Shown: positions 43,982-52,499 of the stretch, in pieces | Numbering within the stretch: position 1 is the stretch's first letter | Layout: every line of letters starts with the position of its first letter | Origin: Cyclobacteriaceae bacterium | GTDB taxonomy: Bacteria > Bacteroidota > Bacteroidia > Cytophagales > Cyclobacteriaceae | NCBI GenBank assembly: GCA_028278225.1 | Contig: JANQEU010000079.1 | Location: 186,001 to 250,000 of the forward strand | Direction: 5' to 3' | Length of the DNA: 64,000 bases | Notes under the pieces: generated by a model | Told to the model about the DNA's origin: nothing | Seen by the model: only the letters and a program-made list of their open reading frames with translations | The model's database searches: none | Position numbers and translations under genes: made by a program

Positions 43982-44079
43982 TGTCGGAACATCAAAAAAA
44001 ATCACTGGAGAAAATCCTGGAACTCATCCATTGGACGATCATATTGCTGATCTTCATCCTAGCCAATGTTCATGGCTAA
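43981..44079 (+). CDS. 32-residue single-pass membrane protein, translationally coupled
   Basis: The ATG overlaps the TGA of the previous gene (TGATG). The 32-residue product has a charged start (MSEHQKKSLEKILEL) and one hydrophobic helix (IILLIFILANVHG). No family is recognised. The overlap argues that it is translated. Confidence 0.5.
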   Translation: MSEHQKKSLEKILELIHWTIILLIFILANVHG

Positions 44080-44090
44080 TTTATGGCCCA

Positions 44091-44160
44091 TACGGGTAAC
44101 ACGTAATTTACCTATTACGCAAAATGCTCTAACATACGGACCGCGGGTTGAGGAATTTTG
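44091..44160 (+). promoter_or_regulatory. Possible shared regulon promoter, copy F (weaker)
   Basis: TACG (44091-44094) lies at the 62-nt position, TGCTCT (44125-44130) at the 26-nt position, and TTTG at 44157-44160. CGTAATTTACCTATTACG (44102-44119) is a near-palindrome within it. TTTG is 24 nt before the ATG. Confidence 0.4.
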
Positions 44161-44184
44161 GACTGTTAATCAAAATCAAAAAAA

Positions 44185-45342
44185 ATGAACACAGTTGTTT
44201 TTATTCTTAAGTACTCAATTGCTATCATCTCCATTATGATTATAGCATTCTCATGCATGGACGAGGAAGGGATGGAATTGGAAGTGGCAAGGGACATTTC
44301 CATTAATAACGATTCTTCCCAATTAAGTTCACGCATGATCCCGAAGGATGAAGTCATCCGGATTATTCCTTCCGTCAGTTCCTCAGGGAGGGTCGCAGAC
44401 GAGGTTACCCTGAAATTAAAAGGAGAGCTCCTGCCCCCTACTGTGGAGGGAAAAACACTTCAGGCTACATCCATTGCCAATCGCAGTGACTTTTTTGTAG
44501 TAAGCTACAATTTCAGGGGAGCTGAGTATGCCGGCGGGATCGACCTTATTAGCAAAGACCTCAAACTGAAATCTGAAATCCTGTTCGCAGATGCGGATAT
44601 CAGTGATATCAGTTTTCTGGGTAATGAGTTGTATTTCGCGGGTTCTACATCGAGTCTGCCGGATCCTGCATTCGTTGAAAGGATCTCCTTCAAGCCTCAA
44701 AGTGGTACCTTCTCCCTCGACAAGAATGTAAGAGTATCTGTCGGGAGTTATGTTGCAAATAGCGTTTATGCTTTGGGGAGCAACGTTTATGTAACTTCAG
44801 GCAATGACGAAAAAATTGGTGGCGGATTATATCAGTTCAACAAATCCCTGGAGAAGGTCGCGTATAAGAAAATAAAAGATGCCAGATGGGTAACCGGATA
44901 CAAAAACAACGTGTATGCTTTGAGCGGTGATCCGTCTCAGGTGACCATCTGGGATAAATCAAACCTTACTAAGGTGGACAATTTCAATCACAATGGATCC
45001 TCCCATGCTGAATCGAAAGTTACCATAGATGTTGACAGTAATCTGATCTTTGTCGCAGGCGGATATGAGGGACTTCTGGTTTATGACCTTGACGGTAACT
45101 TCATTTCCAAGCATACTTTCGGAGGCGAGTCAGTGACAAACGCCGTGACGGCCAAAAAAGGAAAAGTTTTTGTAAGTAATGGAGAAGGAGGTGTTCATGT
45201 TGCCAGTTACGACCCCTTCCTCAATATCATTGGCAAGCTTGACCTGAGTGAAAACGAGTCTGTCAATCACATTACCTTGTATGAAGACTTCTTATACGTT
45301 GCATCCGGCATCGGAGGAGTCAAAATGATCAAGGTAGAATAA
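44185..45342 (+). CDS. LVIVD-like beta-propeller lipoprotein
   Basis: A 385-residue protein with a lipoprotein signal (IIAFSCMDEEG). Repeats of about 40-45 residues with strand pairs follow. The LVIVD-type pattern is seen in LIFVAGGYEGLLVYDL, VFVSNGEGGVHVASYD and LYVASGIGGVKMIKVE near the C-terminus. Such propellers bind surface proteins or glycans in Bacteroidota. It lies at the end of the right arm and is followed by an intrinsic terminator at 45386. Its role in the cluster is unknown. Confidence 0.75.
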   Translation: MNTVVFILKYSIAIISIMIIAFSCMDEEGMELEVARDISINNDSSQLSSRMIPKDEVIRIIPSVSSSGRVADEVTLKLKGELLPPTVEGKTLQATSIANRSDFFVVSYNFRGAEYAGGIDLISKDLKLKSEILFADADISDISFLGNELYFAGSTSSLPDPAFVERISFKPQSGTFSLDKNVRVSVGSYVANSVYALGSNVYVTSGNDEKIGGGLYQFNKSLEKVAYKKIKDARWVTGYKNNVYALSGDPSQVTIWDKSNLTKVDNFNHNGSSHAESKVTIDVDSNLIFVAGGYEGLLVYDLDGNFISKHTFGGESVTNAVTAKKGKVFVSNGEGGVHVASYDPFLNIIGKLDLSENESVNHITLYEDFLYVASGIGGVKMIKVE

Positions 45343-45385
45343 GATTTCATAGCTGGTTAGGTCAATCTTTAGTATATCTAAAGTA

Positions 45386-45416
45386 CCCTGGTCCTGGTTG
45401 GATCAGGGTTTTTTTT
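45386..45416 (+). terminator. Intrinsic terminator after the propeller gene
   Basis: CCCTGGTCC pairs with GGATCAGGG (one G-T pair) around a TGGTT loop and is followed by eight T. It ends the right-arm transcription unit. Confidence 0.8.
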
Positions 45417-45544
45417 GATCTCAAACCGGATGACGTGCAAGCTATTTTGAGGAGGATTGATAAAACCCAAAGTAGCCTTAAGAGGAACTACGTAAAAAAC
45501 CTAGTTACGATCAGTGTTTTGCTCCTTTTTTAAAAGAGGTGATA

Positions 45545-45580
45545 CCCTCTAACAGGACCTGTCAGGTGTTGTGACCTTTG
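45545..45580 (+). promoter_or_regulatory. Possible shared regulon promoter, copy G (proximal elements only)
   Basis: CCCTCT at 45545-45550 and TTTG at 45577-45580 are 26 nt apart. CTCTAACA here also follows the proximal element of copy F. The distal TAAG is absent. Confidence 0.35.
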
Positions 45581-45610
45581 TATTGTATGAGCAAAAGATT
45601 TACATATAAA

Positions 45611-45787
45611 ATGAAAAAGACATCATACATGAGGGCAAATTTTTTGATCGGGATGGAAGTCCTGCTATCCGGTATGAAGACGTGGGCCGGCATGGTCACG
45701 AAGGATGTGATAACCAGGATCAGAAGTCACTGGTCGTTCATTTTGCTGTGGATCATAATCGTCTTCCTGGCTTCGATTATCGGGTAG
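45611..45787 (+). CDS. Small membrane protein, unknown function
   Basis: A 58-residue product from ATG 45611 (MKKTSYMRANF). The in-frame TTG at 45578 and ATG at 45587 lie at or beside the putative -7 element. A C-terminal hydrophobic helix (WSFILLWIIIVFLASIIG) follows an amphipathic region with basic residues. No family is recognised. Confidence 0.5.
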   Translation: MKKTSYMRANFLIGMEVLLSGMKTWAGMVTKDVITRIRSHWSFILLWIIIVFLASIIG

Positions 45788-45898
45788 TCCGAAAATTACG
45801 AAACACCCGTATGTGATCCGATAATTCCACTGAAAATAAGTGATGTTTGGAATTGACATGTTCTAACCTAAACTTTGGATCCAAGATAATTACCCCGG

Positions 45899-46300
45899 AT
45901 GCAGGTTATTAAAGGATTTATCTATTTGCTTATATTATCTATTCTTCTATCAAGCTGCAGGGTGTATTCCACAAGGCTTTCTCCGGACGAAATGGACCGG
46001 GCAATGGGTTGGAATGGTCAGGTTAGAGTGGTACTGACCGACGGCCAGAAATTCGACTTTCTTTCCATAAAAAAAGATAACGAGGGAAATTACCTGGGCA
46101 CCAAGCAACACTGGAGACACGGTGAGGATGAACCCGTAGAAAGAGATGTAAAAATGAAAACATGGCCGATCAAAGAAGTCAGGCTGGAAGATCAAAAGAG
46201 GAGCAAACGCAGAACGGCAATAGTGTATACGGCCGGTGGCGTCGGCCTTCTGGGACTGGTTCAGGGATGGTCCCTTATGAAAAAAGAAGCCAGAGACTGA
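45899..46300 (+). CDS. Predicted lipoprotein with C-terminal glycine-zipper-like helix
   Basis: A 133-residue protein with a lipoprotein signal (LSILLSSCRVYS). A beta-rich middle (VRVVLTDGQKFDFLSIKKDNEGNYLG) and a C-terminal hydrophobic segment AIVYTAGGVGLLGLVQGWS follow. The first part resembles small SH3-like or LSM-like lipoproteins of Bacteroidota that respond to DNA or envelope stress, but this is weak. It converges with the M28 peptidase gene 5 bp downstream. Confidence 0.55.
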   Translation: MQVIKGFIYLLILSILLSSCRVYSTRLSPDEMDRAMGWNGQVRVVLTDGQKFDFLSIKKDNEGNYLGTKQHWRHGEDEPVERDVKMKTWPIKEVRLEDQKRSKRRTAIVYTAGGVGLLGLVQGWSLMKKEARD

Positions 46301-46305
46301 TCTGG

Positions 46306-47541
46306 TCAGAAGTCTACGTCAAATACCAGCTGTTGACCTGACCTGTCGATTGTAACCTTAACCCTGTCCCCTTTTTTAAAGGCCGAGAGTGCGCGCATGT
46401 AACTCATCATATCCGTAACCAGGCTGTCGCCCATCTGGATCACGATATCTCCTTTCTCTATACCTGCGTTCCAGGCAGGCTTATCCTCGGTGACACCATC
46501 AATTCTCATCCCCTTGCCATCAAACAAATAATCGGGGATTACACCCAATGTCACCGTAAACCTCGGGCGATCGGAGGACTCATCTCTTGTTTTGGTAAAT
46601 GTGAGCTTATCCTCATCATCAAGATCCACGACTAACCGGTCTATCAATTCTACGATGGAAACTATGCCTGGATAATTGATTTTGTCCACATCGTCCGTCG
46701 GACGGTGATAATCCTCATGCTGGCCCGTAAAAAAGTGTAATACGGGCAGATCCTGCAGGTAGAAAGAGGTATGGTCCGAAGGGCCAGTTCCCGATTCTTT
46801 CTTGATCAATTTGATGCTATCAATGTTGGCGATATCCAAAACTCCTGACCAAATTGGAGAGGTACCCGTTCCATGTACTGCGAGCCCCCTCGCTGAATCC
46901 AGGCGTCCGATCATATCCATGTTGAGCATATAGTTCACTTTGGATAGATTAACAGTCGGGTTCTTCACAAAATAATTAGATCCCCAAAGCCCTTTTTCCT
47001 CGCCGGAAATAGCAAAAAATAAGATATCTTGTGATAGCTCTTTGGCTTTCAGCACCCGGGCCAATTGAAGCAGTGCTCCCGTACCGGAAGCGTTGTCATC
47101 GGCACCATTGTGAACGGCCGGATCCCCTTTATGAAATGAAGAGAAACCGCCCATACCGAGATGATCGAAGTGAGCTCCGATAACCACTATCGCCTCACCG
47201 GGATTGTCGACCATTCCCAGTACATTGTAGCCCGTCACACCCGAACTATCCCCTTTATCACTCATAGATGGCATTTCATGTGGATTTTTGGAGTCCTTTA
47301 CGAAAAATGGCTGAAAATAACCGTCCGTCCCTGCCGGAGTTAATCCGATTTTCTCAAATTCTGCTGCCAGATAATCTGCTGCCATCTTTTCGCCCTCCGT
47401 TCCAATTTCACGCCCCTTCAGGGAATCACTCGCCAGGAAATGGATATCCTTCCTTAACAGCCCGACGGGATCGGAGGCTTTTGGAATACAGCTGAATGTG
47501 ACGATTGAAATGAACGACAATAATTGAAAAATTCGGAACAT
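46306..47541 (-). CDS. M28 family zinc aminopeptidase with C-terminal PDZ domain, lipoprotein
   Basis: A 411-residue exported peptidase with a lipoprotein-like signal (VTFSCIPKA). The M28 catalytic domain spans about 85-315. Zn ligands and catalytic residues lie in GAHFDHLG, HNGADDNASGTG, ISGEEKGLWG, NMDMIGR and GPSDHTSFY/DYHRPTDD. A PDZ domain covers about 325-411 (AWNAGIEKGDIVIQMGD). The protease-associated insert normally found in some M28 peptidases is reduced. A role in peptide or glycopeptide turnover is inferred. It is divergent from the TolB-like gene. Confidence 0.92.
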   Translation of the reverse strand: MFRIFQLLSFISIVTFSCIPKASDPVGLLRKDIHFLASDSLKGREIGTEGEKMAADYLAAEFEKIGLTPAGTDGYFQPFFVKDSKNPHEMPSMSDKGDSSGVTGYNVLGMVDNPGEAIVVIGAHFDHLGMGGFSSFHKGDPAVHNGADDNASGTGALLQLARVLKAKELSQDILFFAISGEEKGLWGSNYFVKNPTVNLSKVNYMLNMDMIGRLDSARGLAVHGTGTSPIWSGVLDIANIDSIKLIKKESGTGPSDHTSFYLQDLPVLHFFTGQHEDYHRPTDDVDKINYPGIVSIVELIDRLVVDLDDEDKLTFTKTRDESSDRPRFTVTLGVIPDYLFDGKGMRIDGVTEDKPAWNAGIEKGDIVIQMGDSLVTDMMSYMRALSAFKKGDRVKVTIDRSGQQLVFDVDF

Positions 47542-47588
47542 GATCAGGGCTTTCTTACTTAGTTTTGCGACCGCTAAATTACACCTGT

Positions 47589-48677
47589 ATGTATAAATAT
47601 CTCATAGTAGTTACCATTTTAATATCCGCGTGCCAAACTTCCCCAAAAAAGGAAGCTGCCATTACCCCGGCATCCGGGGATACCCTCAGATATGACCAGG
47701 AAATACACTTAAAAAATATCAGGCAACTCACCTGGGGAGGAAATAACGCGGAGGCTTACTGGTCATTTGATGGTACTAAGCTGGTTTTCCAATCCGACTT
47801 TAATGAATGGAATGTCTCATGCGATCAGATATTTTTACTTGACCTTGCAACAGCTTCACCGGAAAATCAGCCAGCCATGGTAAGTACCGGGATGGGAAGG
47901 ACGACATGCTCCTATTTTATGCCCGGAGATTCCACTGTGGTTTATGCCTCCACACACCTCGGAAATGAGAATTGCCCGGAAAATCCTCCAAGAACGATTG
48001 ATGGGAAATATGTATGGCCAGTTTATTCGGATTATGACATTTTCGTCACAACACTGACCGGCGAAATCACTTCCCAATTAACCGATACGCCCGGATACGA
48101 TGCTGAAGCCACGGTATCCCCAAAGGGTGACAGGATCGTATTCACCTCGATGAGGACAGGGGATCTTGAGTTATTCACAATGAACCTGGATGGCTCGGAT
48201 GTTCGCCAGGTTACTGATGAATTGGGGTATGATGGCGGAGCATTCTTCTCACCGGATGGTGAAAAGCTGATCTTCAGGGCTTCAAGACCCAAAACCGATG
48301 AAGAAATCGAAACTTATAAGTCGCTATTGGCTCAGGGGCTGGTGCAACCTACTCAAATGGAGCTCTTTATATGCAATGCAGATGGCAGTGACTTACGGCA
48401 AATTACAAATCTCGGCAATGCTAATTGGGCGCCTTTCTTCCATCCTTCGGGTGAAAAGGTAATTTTCTCCTCCAATCATGCTTCACAAAGAGGATTTCCA
48501 TTTAACCTGTACATGATCAATACAGATGGAACGGAACTCGAAAAAATCACCATGGACGATACATTTGACTCTTTTCCGATGTTTTCGCCGGATGGGAAAT
48601 ATTTGATCTGGGCTTCTAACCGCTTTAACGGCGGTACGAGGGATACAAATTTGTTTGTAGCGGAATTTTTAGATTGA
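47589..48677 (+). CDS. TolB-like PD40 beta-propeller lipoprotein
   Basis: A 362-residue protein from ATG 47589 (MYKYLIVVTILISACQ), which gives a clean lipobox. The upstream ATG at 47565 adds 8 residues. Repeated PD40/WD40-like motifs (SPKGDRIVFTSMRTGD, SPDGEKLIFRASRP, SPDGKYLIWASNR) form a propeller of five or six blades. Without the N-terminal TolB domain it is not part of the Tol-Pal system. It probably binds protein or peptide outside the inner membrane. It is divergent from the M28 peptidase, as is common for propeller/peptidase pairs. Confidence 0.85.
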   Translation: MYKYLIVVTILISACQTSPKKEAAITPASGDTLRYDQEIHLKNIRQLTWGGNNAEAYWSFDGTKLVFQSDFNEWNVSCDQIFLLDLATASPENQPAMVSTGMGRTTCSYFMPGDSTVVYASTHLGNENCPENPPRTIDGKYVWPVYSDYDIFVTTLTGEITSQLTDTPGYDAEATVSPKGDRIVFTSMRTGDLELFTMNLDGSDVRQVTDELGYDGGAFFSPDGEKLIFRASRPKTDEEIETYKSLLAQGLVQPTQMELFICNADGSDLRQITNLGNANWAPFFHPSGEKVIFSSNHASQRGFPFNLYMINTDGTELEKITMDDTFDSFPMFSPDGKYLIWASNRFNGGTRDTNLFVAEFLD

Positions 48678-48888
48678 AAAGCACCTTTAACCCTGCTGCC
48701 TCCAAGGATAGAAGATTACTTGTCTAAATCAGAAAACTTCATGATTTTCGTCCTAATGTAATATCATGACGATATTGACATTACATTTGATTTTATTGGT
48801 AAATGATAACCTAAACTTATCAGGAACCTAATACTTAGTTAACATCAAGAAACAACCTTTAAAACAACACTGAGAGTAATCTTGTAAG

Positions 48889-51129
48889 ATGGACATTTAT
48901 TTGATTTTAGTGGTCATTCTTTTTGCCTTGGCGGCATCTGACCTTGTCGTCGGGGTAAGTAATGACGCAGTTAATTTCCTGAACTCTGCAATCGGTTCCA
49001 AGGTAGCCCCCCGGTACGTCATCATGATATTGGCCAGTCTGGGAATACTGGTGGGAGCGACCTTTTCAAGCGGGATGATGGAGGTTGCGAGAAAAGGCAT
49101 TTTCCATCCCGAGTACTTCTATTTCTCCGAGATCATGATAATATTCCTGGCGGTAATGATCGCCGATGTCATCCTCCTCGATCTGTTCAATACATTCGGA
49201 TTACCTACTTCCACTACGGTTTCAATCGTATTTGAGCTTTTGGGAGCAGCCGTGGCGGTCTCCATCATAAAAATCTATAACTCGGGTGGGGAAATAAATG
49301 ACTACATAAACTCCGCTACAGCGCTGCTGATTATATCGGGGATTCTGCTGTCGATCGTTGTAGCTTTTACAGCCGGTACTATTGTTCAATATGTCACAAG
49401 AGTAATATTCTCGTTCAATTATCAAAAATATCTCCGGTATTTTGGCTCGACCTGGGGCGCTGTCGGGATCACTGCCATAACTTATTTTATCCTGATAAAA
49501 GGCGCAAAAGGGTCGTCCTTCATCACTAGTGATACCCTGGCGCTGATAGAATCCAATTCACTGGGAATTATCCTGATAAGCTTTGTTTGCTGGACAGCCT
49601 TGTTACAACTGATAATATGGTTTACCAAAATAAACATCCTTAAATTGATCGTCCTGGTCGGCACTTTTGCACTCGCCATGGCCTTCGCCGGCAATGACCT
49701 TGTAAATTTCATAGGGGTACCCCTGGCAGGATTCAAGTCATTTCAGGCGTTTAGTGCTGATCCGGGCGCTGATGCTTCGGAATTCCTGATGGTATCATTG
49801 ACAGGAAAAGTGAAAACTGAAACTTATTTACTGATCATAGCCGGGGCCATAATGACAATTACACTTTGGCTGTCACGTAAGGCCAGAACTGTGACTGAAA
49901 CGGAAATTAATCTCAGTCGTCAGGATGCCGGATACGAACGCTTTGGTTCATCTGCATTCTCACGAAACCTGGTCCGCGGATCCATTTCCGTGTCCAACTC
50001 CGTGGAATCAATTATGCCCAAATTTATCACCTCGTTCATCACCAAAAGATTTGATTCGTCCCAAAAACCAAAGGAAGACATCGAGAGAGAAAAGTCGTCT
50101 TTTGACTTGCTGAGAGCTTCGGTGAATCTTACGCTGGCAAGTATATTAATTTCTTTTGCTACTTCGCTGAAACTTCCATTGTCAACAACCTACGTGACAT
50201 TTATGGTTGCCATGGGTACTTCGTTTGGTGATGGAGCCTGGGGCCGTGAAAGCGCTGTTTACAGGGTTGCGGGCGTTACCTCCGTCATTGGAGGGTGGTT
50301 TCTGACGGCCTTCGCCGCCTTCACCGCGTCATTCCTTTTTGCCAATTTAATTCACTGGGGCGGCGTAACGGCGATCACCATATTGATAATCATCGCCGTC
50401 ATCTTCATCATAAAAACGCATGCATTGCATCGCAGAAACCAGGCTGAAAAACAAAAAGGTAAAGTGGCGGAAACCGGTGCTGAATTACTCCATGGTGATG
50501 TCCTGCAAAAGAGCACTGAGAATATTATCAACACTTTGGCATTTGTATCACAATCCTATAGCGAAACCATACATGGTTTATTTGATGAGAACCGAAAACG
50601 AATTAAGAAAGCCAAAAAAGTTATTGCCGGCCTGAACAAAGATGTCAAACAATTAAAAAGCAACATTCCTCTGACGGTCAACAACTTACGGGAAGACCTT
50701 ATTGAAACCGGCCACTATTACGTTCAGGTTTTGGACTATTTACGCGAAATGGCGCACTGTCTTACATTCATATCCCAACCTGTATTTGATCATATTGACA
50801 ACAACCACAAGGGTTTATCTTCTGATCAGATCGACGAATTAAGTAAGGTTACGGTTACTGTCAATCATTTACTTGAGGTCATTTCAGGGTTAATAAAAGA
50901 ACAAAATTTCAATGAACTTGAGAAAGTCATCGAAAATCAACATGAAGTCCTGAACTACATCAAAGACCTCAACCGCAAGCAGTTGAAAAGGATCAAACAT
51001 GGTGAGGCGGGTACAAGAAACAGTCTGTTGTACATGGGAATATTGTCTGAAACAAAAAACCTGCTCCTTCATACCATAAATCTTGTCAAAGCTCAGCGGG
51101 ATTTCATCGAATATGACAAGATTGAATGA
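48889..51129 (+). CDS. PiT-family inorganic phosphate transporter with PhoU-like C-terminal tail
   Basis: A 746-residue inner membrane protein. The N-terminal PiT repeat has the signature GVSNDAVNFLNSAIGSKVAP. The second repeat carries AFAGNDLVNFIGVPLAG and later GTSFGDGAWGRESAVYRVAG. About ten membrane helices cover residues 1-520. The final 220 residues are a soluble alpha-helical, PhoU-like coiled domain (LQKSTENIINTLAFVSQSYSETI and following). Fusion of transporter and PhoU-like parts is known in Bacteroidota. It imports phosphate with a cation. It stands alone with 210 bp upstream. Confidence 0.92.
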   Translation: MDIYLILVVILFALAASDLVVGVSNDAVNFLNSAIGSKVAPRYVIMILASLGILVGATFSSGMMEVARKGIFHPEYFYFSEIMIIFLAVMIADVILLDLFNTFGLPTSTTVSIVFELLGAAVAVSIIKIYNSGGEINDYINSATALLIISGILLSIVVAFTAGTIVQYVTRVIFSFNYQKYLRYFGSTWGAVGITAITYFILIKGAKGSSFITSDTLALIESNSLGIILISFVCWTALLQLIIWFTKINILKLIVLVGTFALAMAFAGNDLVNFIGVPLAGFKSFQAFSADPGADASEFLMVSLTGKVKTETYLLIIAGAIMTITLWLSRKARTVTETEINLSRQDAGYERFGSSAFSRNLVRGSISVSNSVESIMPKFITSFITKRFDSSQKPKEDIEREKSSFDLLRASVNLTLASILISFATSLKLPLSTTYVTFMVAMGTSFGDGAWGRESAVYRVAGVTSVIGGWFLTAFAAFTASFLFANLIHWGGVTAITILIIIAVIFIIKTHALHRRNQAEKQKGKVAETGAELLHGDVLQKSTENIINTLAFVSQSYSETIHGLFDENRKRIKKAKKVIAGLNKDVKQLKSNIPLTVNNLREDLIETGHYYVQVLDYLREMAHCLTFISQPVFDHIDNNHKGLSSDQIDELSKVTVTVNHLLEVISGLIKEQNFNELEKVIENQHEVLNYIKDLNRKQLKRIKHGEAGTRNSLLYMGILSETKNLLLHTINLVKAQRDFIEYDKIE

Positions 51130-51321
51130 GTTCCGGATTCCGGCTGTTTATTTTTGCTCACCTTCCGCTTTCAAATAACTTAAGCTATTAGACCGTTTCC
51201 GGTATTTCAACCTTCAGGCCGGATTCAAGACATTCACACTTTTTATCCTTCAAGTCCGAAAGACTCAAAGAACAGAGTGGTGAGTTTCCGGGAATTGTTT
51301 CAGGATGCTTTTTAATGATGA

Positions 51322-51362
51322 AAAGGGGTGACTGATTGTTGAAGATCAGATGCCACCCCTTT
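51322..51362. terminator. Hairpin, possible bidirectional terminator
   Basis: AAAGGGGTG (51322-51330) pairs with CACCCCTTT (51354-51362). The inner CTGAT/ATCAG also pair. The tail is TTTCCTTATT, so it is a weak terminator at best. It lies about 190 bp after the PiT gene. Confidence 0.45.
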
Positions 51363-51462
51363 CCTTATTAAAATCCAAAGTATGAAAAATACATACTTAC
51401 TCACTATGAACGCTCAATGTTAGGGGCTCAGATCGTCAAAAGCAAGTTTTGAACGCACCTGA

Positions 51463-51502
51463 AGCATAGACAAAGTGTGACAAGCATAGACAAAGTATGA
51501 CA
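51463..51502. repeat. 20-bp tandem direct repeat, two copies
   Basis: AGCATAGACAAAGTGTGACA at 51463-51482 is followed at once by a copy with one change (A for G) at 51483-51502. It lies 128 bp before the lipoprotein gene and could be a regulator site or a slippage product. Confidence 0.6.
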
Positions 51503-51629
51503 CTTCCCGAATTGAAGGGCTTTTCCGTGAGATCATGCGTTTTGATATGATTATCATTGAGGTGGCTGGAATAATTCTGTATTTCAACCTACTCATAATT
51601 TTCAATTTTTAAGATCACATTAAAGAACC

Positions 51630-52472
51630 ATGAAGCACTTTTTAACCGTCCTGCTTGCGGGACTTATCCTTTTGGGATGCTCCGAAAGGGAGCGAGATCC
51701 CGGGCTTTCCAATCAACTTAGTCAAAACCCATTCATTGCATTATCATACACCGCATTGATCACCGGGTATTCAAAGTTTTCAGACGAAGCATCCGATGAT
51801 GACCTACTGTCATTAAATCAAACGGCACCACATGTCAGGAAGGAATTTGTCAAACTCCATATTTTGCATGATGGCTCATCCGAGATGCAAATCAGCTCCC
51901 TGCCTGTGGAAACACGGACAGGCATTATAGATGAAGGACTTCCCTCTGACTTACCGCAGCAAACACATAGTATTTATCGTGGTGACCTGGTCACATATTA
52001 TGATGACGAATGGAATGAACTGGACCAGGCACAAATTCAGTCCATGGATTTCCGGGAAGTTGTTTCCATGATAACATCAGGTGTCCTGAAACCCTCGGAC
52101 CTCACAAGTCTCAACTTCCTGAAACAATATCAAGTGACCGGAAATGAATTCAGTCCTGAGCCCAATGCCCGTGCCCTGGATGAGGGTAATTACAAAACCG
52201 TAACAAATATCGAAACCGATGCAGCAACCGGAATAAGCTGGCGTCAGGTCCTGATCGCAGAACGCGCTACCGGCAGGCTGATCATCTCAAAACTGCACAA
52301 TGATACCAGCGGGCAACTGGTGAGCGCCACAGCCATGGAATACGACGAAGCTGACGGGTCACTTACCTATGAGCAGACAGAGTTTTACGAAACCACCCCC
52401 GGGGGCCGGCCTGTGACACGCATGCAGCTGACAGACTATGACGATTTTCACATAGCTGTGTCCATAGATTAA
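51630..52472 (+). CDS. Predicted lipoprotein, unknown function
   Basis: A 280-residue protein with a clear lipoprotein signal (MKHFLTVLLAGLILLGCSE). The mature part is polar, with many Asp, Glu, Gln and Thr residues and short beta-like segments. No motif is recognised. It is followed 28 bp later by a secreted hydrolase gene and then a propeller lipoprotein. The three seem to be one operon whose products share the periplasm or outer surface. The sequence becomes richer in GC from about 52100, unlike the flanks. Confidence 0.65.
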   Translation: MKHFLTVLLAGLILLGCSERERDPGLSNQLSQNPFIALSYTALITGYSKFSDEASDDDLLSLNQTAPHVRKEFVKLHILHDGSSEMQISSLPVETRTGIIDEGLPSDLPQQTHSIYRGDLVTYYDDEWNELDQAQIQSMDFREVVSMITSGVLKPSDLTSLNFLKQYQVTGNEFSPEPNARALDEGNYKTVTNIETDAATGISWRQVLIAERATGRLIISKLHNDTSGQLVSATAMEYDEADGSLTYEQTEFYETTPGGRPVTRMQLTDYDDFHIAVSID

Positions 52473-52499
52473 TTTTTCAACCCTTTTAATTTCAGGAAA

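Larger units (their letters stand above)
51130..51629. other. 500-bp gap without a credible gene
   Basis: It contains a strong hairpin at 51322-51362 and a 20-bp tandem direct repeat at 51463-51502. No open frame has a signal or family match. Confidence 0.5.

Noticed and set aside
47589-48677. TolB of the Tol-Pal system
   Set aside because: It lacks the N-terminal TolB domain and has no tolQ, tolR, tolA or pal neighbours.
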